In this document: one piece after another, positions 1 to 4,876 of the stretch | How positions within the stretch are numbered: the first letter of the stretch is position 1 | Layout: the number at the start of each line of letters is the position of its first letter | From: Acidobacteriota bacterium | GTDB lineage: Bacteria > Acidobacteriota > HRBIN11 | NCBI GenBank assembly: GCA_030550225.1 | Contig: JAUQPV010000167.1 | Span: 1 to 6,048 of the forward strand | Length of the DNA stretch: 6,048 nt | Reading direction: 5' to 3' | The notes under the pieces: generated by a model | What the model was told of the DNA's origin: nothing | Databases searched by the model: none | What the model saw: only the letters and a program-made list of their open reading frames with translations | Made by a program: the position numbers and the translations under genes

Positions 1-1623
1 TCGCAGGGTCCCGGCGACGCCGGCGGCTTGGCTCTGAAGGGAGAGGCGGACCCGCTTCGGACGGGCGTCGGGAAAGACGTACAGGGCGTCGTCCCAGTGA
101 ACGCTCACGGGCGGCACGACGACGAAGGGCCGATCTTGCTCACCCTCGACGGGGTCCGTGAAACGGTAGGTTACCGGGACCGAGAAGGTCAACGGGCCGC
201 GGTCTGTCGAGACGATGAACTCGACGCGCAGGGGCGGATTCTCCGGCTGGCCCCGCAGGTCCGGGTCCGTCACCCGGTAGAGGCCCCGCTCGGGTGGCTC
301 TTGGAGCCAATACGGCTGAGCCGGTCGGGCGTCCGCGGGGATACGAAGCGAGGCCTCGACCCGCACGGGTCGATTCGGCGCCAGGGGTTTTTGAACGTCG
401 AGGGCCTCGGTCTGGTAGGGGACACGGACTTTCTCTAAGACCCAGGGGAGGTCGGACCGCAAGAGGGCCATCAAGTTCAGCCGGACGTCTGTCCCCGGGG
501 CGGCCGTCTCGTCGGCGGCGATGGCCTCGACCCACAGGCCCGCACAGTCCTGCAGGACGTCTACAAGTTCCTGTCGCTTGACGTTGACCCAATCGTCTGG
601 CGGCAGACGGCTCAGCCGTTCGTAGGCGTCCAATAGGAGGGGGACAACGTCGGCCGGCCGGTCGGGTCGAAAGGCCCGAACGGCCTCGGCGAGGACGGCG
701 CCGACGGCCGCCCCACCAGGGACCCGGTCCCACGTCGTGTCGATGCCGTCCAAGAGGTCCTTTTCGGGGGGATCGCCGGCCAAGGGGACCAAGAAGTCGA
801 GGACCTCCCCCCGACGGGCCGCCGAGCCGAAACCCTGGCTTTTGTGGAGTGAGCGGCTTTCAGCGGCAATTTCCGTGTAAGACCGGCCCAAAAGGGGGTT
901 GTAAGCGCCGACGTTCAGGACAAGGAGACCTGGCGTCGGCAGGGGCGGACCCTCGGCGGCAGGCCGGAACATATTCCACAGGAGCCGGCGGGGTTGCCAG
1001 GGCTTCACGTACCGAAGCTGGTCCGAGAAGCGGTCTGAGTCACCAGCCGCCTGGAAGGCCGCCTCCGCCAGGATCGCCGAGGCCGTGTGGTGTCCGTGGC
1101 CCCCGCCGGTCTTGGGGAACCGCGTGATGACGACGTCAGGCCGGAACTTTCGGAAGACCCATACGACGTCAGCCAGGACGGTCTCCCGGTCCCAGATGCG
1201 GAGGGCCTCTTCCGGACTCTTCGAGTAGCCGAAATCGATCGCTCGCGTGAAGAACTGCTCAGCCCCGTCGACCCGACGGGCGGCCAGGAGTTCTTGCGTC
1301 CGGAGGACGCCGAGGTACTCGTCCTTCTCGGGTCCTAAGAGATTCTGGCCCCCGTCGCCTCGAGTAATGGAGAGGTAGGCTGTACGGAATAGACGACCCT
1401 TCGAGAGGTAAGCCAGGAGGGCCGTGTTTTCATCGTCCGGATGGGCCCCCACGTAGAGGACGCTCCCCAAAACGGTCAGCTTCCGAAGGGCCAGCAAGAG
1501 TTCGGCGGCGTCCCGGGCCCTCGGCGGCGTTCCATTCCCAGGTCGGACCCAGGAGTTAGGACCCCCGAATCCGCCGACCAGCAGGACGATGAGCAGGCTT
1601 ACGGACCGAGCCATCCGCCTCAT
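1..1623 (-). CDS. Secreted PIG-L family zinc deacetylase (LmbE-like), C-terminus cut off by window edge
   Basis: The frame is open from ATG at 1623 to the window edge: 541 residues seen, no stop. Residues 1-21 look like a signal peptide (Arg-rich start, then SVSLLIVLLVGG), so the protein is probably exported. The PIG-L fold follows: GAHPDDEN at 59-66 is the zinc and catalytic motif (by analogy with MshB, H61 and D64 bind zinc and D63 is the general base). TRFPKTGGGHGHH at 167-179 supplies the second histidine site. HKSQGFG at 260-266 is, from memory, also typical of the long secreted members. From about 390 the chain looks like beta-rich C-terminal domains with no recognised activity. Members of the family remove acetyl groups from N-acetylglucosamine-type substrates; the substrate here is unknown. 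The start is supported by AGGA (minus strand, 1634-1631) 7 nt upstream. A second ATG at codon 4 would shorten the signal peptide N-region only slightly. It is the last gene of the minus-strand series, 354 bp after the SPFH gene. Confidence 0.9.
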   Translation of the reverse strand, partial: MRRMARSVSLLIVLLVGGFGGPNSWVRPGNGTPPRARDAAELLLALRKLTVLGSVLYVGAHPDDENTALLAYLSKGRLFRTAYLSITRGDGGQNLLGPEKDEYLGVLRTQELLAARRVDGAEQFFTRAIDFGYSKSPEEALRIWDRETVLADVVWVFRKFRPDVVITRFPKTGGGHGHHTASAILAEAAFQAAGDSDRFSDQLRYVKPWQPRRLLWNMFRPAAEGPPLPTPGLLVLNVGAYNPLLGRSYTEIAAESRSLHKSQGFGSAARRGEVLDFLVPLAGDPPEKDLLDGIDTTWDRVPGGAAVGAVLAEAVRAFRPDRPADVVPLLLDAYERLSRLPPDDWVNVKRQELVDVLQDCAGLWVEAIAADETAAPGTDVRLNLMALLRSDLPWVLEKVRVPYQTEALDVQKPLAPNRPVRVEASLRIPADARPAQPYWLQEPPERGLYRVTDPDLRGQPENPPLRVEFIVSTDRGPLTFSVPVTYRFTDPVEGEQDRPFVVVPPVSVHWDDALYVFPDARPKRVRLSLQSQAAGVAGTLR

Positions 1624-1977
1624 GGACCCATCCTGGACGGCACCGTCCGGTTCAGGGAAAAATGCGGGTAGTGATCAACCTATTACGTGATACTTCAGGA
1701 CACCGGCAGTGATGCCGGTGTCCCCCTGTCCTGGCGCCGCCGGTGACGGCGGCGTCCATCCCATCGGAACACCGGGAGTCATCCCGGTGTCGTCCGCAGA
1801 GAACCGCCAGTAATGGCGGTGTCTTCCTCAGAGAGCCGGCAGTGATGCTGGCGCCTCGTCACTTCTAATGGGAACACTACCGGTTTTACCACTCACAACG
1901 TGGGCCGGACCGCCTGTTCCCATCGGTACGATCAACGAACGTCGGGGCCCCAGGTGTTCCCGCAGACGGGCCAGGCG
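1624..1977. other. Intergenic region holding a hairpin array; otherwise no gene seen
   Basis: This 354-bp gap lies between the SPFH stop and the PIG-L start. Its centre (1698-1857) is the five-unit hairpin array listed separately. Next to the PIG-L Shine-Dalgarno sequence is a small dyad, GGACGG-CA-CCGTCC, at 1635-1648. Between 1858 and 1977 I see only short inverted pieces: GGGAACAC at 1870-1877 against GTGTTCCC at 1954-1961, and ATCG-GTA-CGAT at 1922-1932. Open frames here are short, have no ribosome binding site and look like chance. No T-tract terminator follows the SPFH stop. Confidence 0.7.
1698..1857. repeat. Five tandem hairpin units, 32-35 bp apart, with compensated stems and a conserved loop
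   Basis: Loop centres lie near 1710, 1744, 1779, 1811 and 1843. Stems and loops are: 1698-1723 (11 bp, loop GTGA); 1735-1754 (8 bp, GTGA); 1769-1790 (9 bp, GTCA); 1803-1820 (7 bp, GTAA); 1835-1852 (7 bp with one G-T, GTGA). Counting outward from the loop, stem positions 1, 2, 3 and 7 differ between units, but both strands change together, so pairing is kept. Positions 4-6 are nearly fixed (G, C, C on the 5' arm). Spacings are not all multiples of three and stops interrupt the frames, so this is not a coding repeat. Read on the plus strand, four of the five loops fit the GNRA tetraloop pattern, although both flanking genes are on the minus strand. Confidence 0.85.
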
Positions 1978-2922
1978 TCAATGCCCGTCGGGCCGCAGGA
2001 GGGTCGCCGCCGTCCCGAGGGCCGCCGCCAGACCGCTCATCTCGATGGGGATGAAGATCTTCGTGGCTTGGCCGTTGGCGATTTCCTTGAGGGCCTCTAA
2101 GTAGCGGATCGTGATGAGGTCCGTCGTCGGGGCGCCCTCGTGGATGCCGCGGAACACATTGATGATGGCCTGCATCTCGCCCTCGGCGACCGTGATGCGT
2201 CGGAACTTCTCGGCCTCGGCCACCAGTCGGATGGCTTCGGCCTCGCCCTGGGCATGCAGGATCTTGGACTGGCGTTCTCCGTCGGCCCGCAGGATGGCCG
2301 CCTGTTTTTCGCCCTCGGCCTTGAGGATCTCCGACTGCTTGATGCCCTCGGCTTCCAGGATGGTCGCCCGTCGGTCCCGCTCGGCCTTCATCTGACGATG
2401 CATCGCCTCCATGACGTCCCGGGGCGGGTCGATGCGCTTGAGTTCAACACGGGTGACCTTCACGCCCCACTTGTCGGTCGCCTCGTCGAGGACCGTCCGG
2501 AGTTTGGCGTTGATGATCTCCCGGCTCGTCAGTGTCTGGTCCAGCTCACCGATGATGTTCCGGAGGGTCGTCTGGGCCAGATTGATGACGGCGATCGAGA
2601 AATTGGCGATGTTATACAGCATCTTGGGCGCATCCACGATCTGGTAGTAGATGATCCCATCGACGGTGACGATGACGTTGTCCTTGGTGATCACCTCCTG
2701 GGGCGGTACGTCCACGACCTGCTCCCGCAAGTCGACGACGCGCACGAGGTCCAGGAAGGGGACGACCATCCGAAGGCCCGGTCGAATCAGCCGGTAGAAG
2801 CGCCCAAGGCGCTCGACGACCCCGACCTGATAGGGCCGGATGATCCGGACGGACCGAATGAGATAGAACAGCACGACCGGGGCCACGATGAATACGATGA
2901 AGAGGGTCAACACGTACGCCAT
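1978..2922 (-). CDS. SPFH/Band 7 (stomatin-prohibitin) membrane protein, QmcA/slipin-like
   Basis: This 314-residue protein is close to the length of E. coli QmcA (about 305). Residues 3-21 form one N-terminal membrane helix. The SPFH domain follows, with RIIRPYQVGVVERLGR at 26-41, PGLRMVVPFLD at 48-58 and EQVVDVPPQEVITKDN at 67-82. WGVKVTRVELKRIDPP at 152-167 is the usual end of the domain. Residues 178-240 form a long charged coiled coil with an 11-residue period (ILEAEGIKQSE, ILKAEGEKQAA, ILRADGERQSK), typical of stomatin and QmcA oligomers. Such proteins assemble into large membrane-bound rings or microdomains and influence membrane proteases. ATG at 2922 was chosen because GAGGAGGT lies 7 nt upstream and the helix starts right there. 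The frame stays open to 3066, but the extra 48 codons are translated repeat DNA. The gene follows an NfeD gene, the standard partner, with a 213-bp gap. Confidence 0.93.
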   Translation of the reverse strand: MAYVLTLFIVFIVAPVVLFYLIRSVRIIRPYQVGVVERLGRFYRLIRPGLRMVVPFLDLVRVVDLREQVVDVPPQEVITKDNVIVTVDGIIYYQIVDAPKMLYNIANFSIAVINLAQTTLRNIIGELDQTLTSREIINAKLRTVLDEATDKWGVKVTRVELKRIDPPRDVMEAMHRQMKAERDRRATILEAEGIKQSEILKAEGEKQAAILRADGERQSKILHAQGEAEAIRLVAEAEKFRRITVAEGEMQAIINVFRGIHEGAPTTDLITIRYLEALKEIANGQATKIFIPIEMSGLAAALGTAATLLRPDGH

Positions 2923-2929
2923 GGGGGGT

Positions 2930-2937
2930 ACCTCCTC
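2930..2937 (-). promoter_or_regulatory. Strong ribosome binding site that fixes the SPFH gene start
   Basis: Read on the minus strand this is GAGGAGGT, 7 nt before ATG at 2922. It is the strongest Shine-Dalgarno match in the window. It settles the start against the upstream in-frame ATG at 3066, which lies beyond the repeat region. Confidence 0.85.
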
Positions 2938-2950
2938 AGCAAAATGGGGT

Positions 2951-3055
2951 ATGTCGGCAGATGGGCAGATCGGCCAGTCGGCGCATGGGTCATAACTGAT
3001 GGGCTCGTAGCGCATAGCCCATGGGTCATAGCGCATAGGGCCATGAGCCCATCCT
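2951..3055. repeat. Degenerate heptanucleotide repeat cluster upstream of the SPFH gene
   Basis: The cluster is built from 7-nt units. GCGCATA and ATGGGTC-like units recur at 2981-3040, for example ATGGGTCATA at 2985-2994 and again at 3021-3030. A second unit type related to GGCAGAT occupies 2955-2975. Outer arms GATGGGCTC (2998-3006) and GAGCCCATC (3045-3053) form a perfect 9-bp inverted repeat around the middle units. Translation of the minus strand gives a low-complexity peptide (repeated Met-Arg-Tyr, Asp-Pro), which explains the false N-terminal extension of the SPFH frame. Confidence 0.7.
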
Positions 3056-3122
3056 GATTCCCGCATCTTGAAGAATTGGGCTTCTCAGGCGTTGAAGACG
3101 GCTCTGGGATAACCCAAGGGCC

Positions 3123-3171
3123 TATGACCTGGGGTCTACGGTCCATGGTCTGGGGTTTGGGGTCCGGTCGG
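3123..3171. repeat. Heptanucleotide array (TGGGGTC type) covering the nfeD stop codon
   Basis: Seven consecutive 7-nt units in one register: TATGACC, TGGGGTC, TACGGTC, CATGGTC, TGGGGTT, TGGGGTC, CGGTCGG. The nfeD stop (TAG on the minus strand, 3138-3136) lies across the second and third units. The unit differs from those in the neighbouring gaps. Confidence 0.8.
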
Positions 3172-3588
3172 CTCCACGACAAGCTTGTTGCCCTCGACGC
3201 CAGTGACCCGCACCGTCGTACCCGGCGGGATCTCGACGGTCGACGCCGCCACCGCCCGCCAGGTCTCCCCCTCGACCTTCACGAGACCGCCCAGAGGCCC
3301 ACGGACCGGTTCGATGACCCAACCCGTCTGACCGATGAGGCCCATGGCTCCAAATTCCCGACTCTGGGCTTCCTGACGGTGCAGGAATCGACGGGCCACG
3401 ACCAGGGCGGCGATAGCGATGCCCAGGGCGCTTCCCACCTGGAGCCATAGAGGTCCGCCCAGGAAGGCGACGGCCCCGCCCCCCAAGCATCCCACGCCCA
3501 AGCAAAGCAGGACGAAGTTCGTCGGGAGGGCCAATTCGAGGAGGATAAGAATTCCCCCGATGATCATCCAGATAGCGGAACTGGCCAT
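3136..3588 (-). CDS. Short NfeD-family membrane protein (YbbJ-like), partner of the SPFH protein
   Basis: This protein has 150 residues, like E. coli YbbJ (about 152). Three membrane segments lie at about 5-20, 24-44 and 48-68. A soluble OB-fold domain follows: GAMGLIGQTGWVIEP at 80-94, GLVKVEGETWRAVA at 101-114 and PPGTTVRVTGVEGNKLVVEP at 121-140. This is the NfeD C-terminal pattern. There is no ClpP-type serine protease domain, so it belongs to the short class without protease activity. NfeD proteins pair with SPFH proteins, and the next gene downstream is one. ATG at 3588 was chosen because it directly precedes the first helix, although its ribosome binding site is weak (GGGGG). An in-frame ATG at 3636 would add 16 residues and remains possible. 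The last residues (GPQTPDHGP) are encoded by the heptamer array that also supplies the stop. Confidence 0.88.
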   Translation of the reverse strand: MASSAIWMIIGGILILLELALPTNFVLLCLGVGCLGGGAVAFLGGPLWLQVGSALGIAIAALVVARRFLHRQEAQSREFGAMGLIGQTGWVIEPVRGPLGGLVKVEGETWRAVAASTVEIPPGTTVRVTGVEGNKLVVEPTGPQTPDHGP

Positions 3589-3657
3589 GCGGCCCCCGAG
3601 AAAGCACGGCCCCGTGCAGGCCTGACTTGCCCTCATCCGGGACCCCGAGATGCCTTC

Positions 3658-3687
3658 ATGCTACGGGTGCCCCCGCCACCTTGTCAA
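3658..3687 (-). promoter_or_regulatory. Candidate sigma70-type promoter for nfeD
   Basis: On the minus strand a perfect -35 TTGACA (3687-3682) is followed by an 18-bp spacer and TAGCAT (3663-3658), a 4-of-6 match to TATAAT. Transcription would begin near 3651, giving a leader of about 60 nt to ATG 3588 or about 15 nt to ATG 3636. It would drive nfeD and possibly the SPFH gene. The -10 match is mediocre. Confidence 0.45.
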
Positions 3688-3719
3688 CGACGGGGTTCGG
3701 TCCGGTGACGGGTCCCAGT

Positions 3720-3759
3720 GCGTGGAGATGCATGGTGACGCATGGAGACGCATTGCGTC
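3720..3759. repeat. Four 10-nt tandem units between rsmA and nfeD
   Basis: The units GCGTGGAGAT, GCATGGTGAC, GCATGGAGAC and GCATTGCGTC follow one another with a strict 10-nt period. The array lies in the gap between the rsmA stop and nfeD start, just upstream of the candidate nfeD promoter. It shares only the GCAT core with the heptamers elsewhere. Confidence 0.65.
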
Positions 3760-3781
3760 CCCACCGCATCCCTCCCGCATC

Positions 3782-3822
3782 GGGCAAAGGGCATAGAGTC
3801 CTATGCTCTATGCGCTTTGCTC
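3782..3822. repeat. Heptamer hairpin overlapping the rsmA stop codon
   Basis: The left arm (3784-3798, GCAAAGGGCATAGAG) pairs with the right arm (3806-3820), 14 of 15 positions, around a 7-nt loop. Two further outer pairs (one G-T) are possible. Both arms are made of the GGCAAAG and GGCATAG heptamers seen at 4636-4737. The rsmA stop (TAG at 3810-3808, minus strand) lies inside the right arm. It could help end rsmA transcription, but no T-tract follows on the minus strand, so it is not a standard intrinsic terminator. Confidence 0.8.
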
Positions 3823-4608
3823 TTGGCCCATGACACAATTCCACAGGGCCAGCCAGGCCTCGACGGGAATCTGTTCGGCCCGGACGGTCGCTGAAAAACC
3901 CAGAGTCTCCAGGCACCGGGCTACGGTGTCGGCTCGGTCCCTCCACGACGGCGTCCGCAAGAGACTGTTGAGGAGTGTCTTCCGACGGTGTCGGAAGGCC
4001 GCATGGACGAAAGCCGAGAACGCCGATGTCCGGACGGCGTCCGGGATGTCGGACCGGGGATCGATACGGATGACGACCGACTCGACTTTGGGGGGCGGTC
4101 GAAAGGCCCCCGGGGGGATGATAAATCCAAGCTCAATCGACCACCGAAGTTGGGCGATCACGCTGAGGGCCCCGTAAGCGGCCGTCGCCGGTCGGGCCGC
4201 TAAGCGCTCTCCAAACTCCCGCTGGACCGTCCACACAGCTCGGTACCAGGCCCCTTCGTGACGTATCAGACGCTCCACCAGGGGACTGCTGATTTCGTAG
4301 GGAATGTTTCCGATAATGCCAAAGGGCTCGGTCAACCCCAGCCTGCGCCAATCGACCTGTAGGACGTCGCCGGCCACGACCCGGAATCGGGACTCGGAAG
4401 CCCATCGACGCTGGAGGTACTCGACCCAGAGGGGATCGACCTCGACGGCGACGACGGTGTACCCGGCTTCCAAGAGGACTTCCGTCAGGGCACCCGAGCC
4501 GGGGCCGATCTCGAGGACGGGCCGGTCCGCTTGCAAGCCGGCCCAGGCGACGATTCGCCAGGCCATATCCCGGGTCTTCAAGAAATGCTGGCCCCACCGA
4601 CGCCGCAA
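3808..4608 (-). CDS. rsmA: 16S rRNA (adenine-1518/1519-N6)-dimethyltransferase RsmA (KsgA)
   Basis: RsmA uses S-adenosylmethionine to dimethylate two adjacent adenines in the terminal hairpin of 16S rRNA during late 30S assembly. The product here has 266 residues (E. coli KsgA has 273). Motifs in order: RRRWGQHFL at 2-10; SAM-binding VLEIGPGSGALTE at 31-43; acidic VAVEVDP at 53-59; GDVLQVDW at 80-87; catalytic NIPY at 101-104; AFRPPPKVESVV at 168-179; FRHRRKTLLNSL at 205-216. The start is TTG at 4608, because GGAGG lies 7 nt upstream and the protein then begins where the family does. The frame runs on to an ATG at 4704, but that extra stretch is translated heptamer repeat. The final GQEQSA before the stop is also repeat-derived. 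It is first of the four minus-strand genes and divergent from the radical SAM gene. Confidence 0.95.
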   Translation of the reverse strand: MRRRWGQHFLKTRDMAWRIVAWAGLQADRPVLEIGPGSGALTEVLLEAGYTVVAVEVDPLWVEYLQRRWASESRFRVVAGDVLQVDWRRLGLTEPFGIIGNIPYEISSPLVERLIRHEGAWYRAVWTVQREFGERLAARPATAAYGALSVIAQLRWSIELGFIIPPGAFRPPPKVESVVIRIDPRSDIPDAVRTSAFSAFVHAAFRHRRKTLLNSLLRTPSWRDRADTVARCLETLGFSATVRAEQIPVEAWLALWNCVMGQEQSA

Positions 4609-4615
4609 GGTCCAG

Positions 4616-4621
4616 CCTCCG
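4616..4621 (-). promoter_or_regulatory. Ribosome binding site that fixes the TTG start of rsmA
   Basis: Minus-strand CGGAGG lies 7 nt before TTG at 4608. No comparable site precedes the in-frame ATG codons further upstream, which lie in the repeat array. Confidence 0.8.
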
Positions 4622-4635
4622 AGATCACGAGCAAC

Positions 4636-4737
4636 GGGCAAAGAGTATAGCGCAAAGGGCATAGGGCAAAGCGCATAGCGCATAGGGCGAAGGGCGTAGG
4701 GCATAAAGTATTTGTCTATGCTCTATGCCCTTTGCCC
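4636..4737. repeat. Heptanucleotide array (SGCAWAG units) with an inverted right end, between the divergent rsmA and radical SAM genes
   Basis: From 4637 to 4713 eleven 7-nt units run in one register, mostly GGCAAAG, CGCAAAG, GGCATAG or CGCATAG, decaying at the right end. At 4716-4737 the same units appear inverted (CTATG, CTCTATG, CCCTTTG). Arms 4664-4685 and 4716-4737 match at 20 of 22 positions. The rsmA promoter must lie in or beside this array. One unit contains TATACT on the minus strand (4649-4644), a fair -10 box, but no convincing -35 sits at the right distance. Confidence 0.85.
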
Positions 4738-4762
4738 CCTCTGCGGTTGGGCACTAGACCCG

Positions 4763-4791
4763 TGGACATAGGTGAAAGAAAGGCATAAAAT
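4763..4791 (+). promoter_or_regulatory. Sigma70-type promoter for the radical SAM gene
   Basis: TGGACA (4763-4768, 5 of 6 to consensus), a 17-bp spacer and TAAAAT (4786-4791, 5 of 6) make a good housekeeping promoter. Transcription would begin near 4797-4799, leaving a leader of about 78 nt before ATG 4877. Confidence 0.65.
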
Positions 4792-4794
4792 AGA

Positions 4795-4869
4795 CTCCGG
4801 CCTTGGGGTCAGTCCTGGGGGCCAGGAGTATCCATGATCTCCGGCACCGGGCGCCCCAAGGACCCGGAG
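4795..4869 (+). promoter_or_regulatory. Structured leader able to mask the radical SAM ribosome binding site
   Basis: CCTTGGGG (4801-4808) pairs perfectly with CCCCAAGG (4854-4861). Just outside, CTCCGG (4795-4800) can pair with CCGGAG (4864-4869), which contains most of the GGAGG Shine-Dalgarno sequence (4866-4870). A second CTCCGG at 4839-4844 can pair with the same CCGGAG, either as an alternative or as a pseudoknot with the 8-bp stem. A small inner hairpin, TCCTGG-GGG-CCAGGA, lies at 4813-4827. It matches no riboswitch class I recognise. If transcription starts at about 4798, part of the first CTCCGG is not transcribed. Confidence 0.45.
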
Positions 4870-4876
4870 GGTTCGT

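Noticed and set aside
140..733. Minus-strand frame of 197 codons inside the PIG-L gene
   Set aside because: It is an out-of-frame shadow, rich in Arg, Pro and Gly, within a gene with clear catalytic motifs in another frame.
1698..1857. CRISPR array
   Set aside because: The repeated part is a short palindrome with 10-15 nt between units, the units vary, there are no unique spacers of about 30 nt, and no cas gene is near.
1868..2104. Small plus-strand gene in the gap and SPFH 3' end
   Set aside because: It has no ribosome binding site, its sequence is Arg-rich low complexity, and most of it is antisense to the SPFH gene.
2140..3057. Plus-strand open frame of 305 codons opposite the SPFH gene
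   Set aside because: It is the complement of a strongly recognised gene, has an Asp/His/Gly/Leu-rich composition typical of an antisense shadow, and has no matching family.
3122..3607. Second minus-strand frame of 161 codons overlapping nfeD
   Set aside because: It runs in another frame of nfeD, is Gly/Arg/Pro-rich and shows no domain; the nfeD frame has clear membrane helices and the OB-fold.
3782..3822. Intrinsic terminator of rsmA
   Set aside because: The stem is long but not GC-rich at the base, and no T-run follows on the minus strand; the arms are explained by inverted heptamers.
4609..4704. rsmA starting at ATG 4704
   Set aside because: The extra residues are translated heptamer repeat, no ribosome binding site precedes that ATG, and TTG 4608 has GGAGG at 7 nt and gives a normal-length RsmA.
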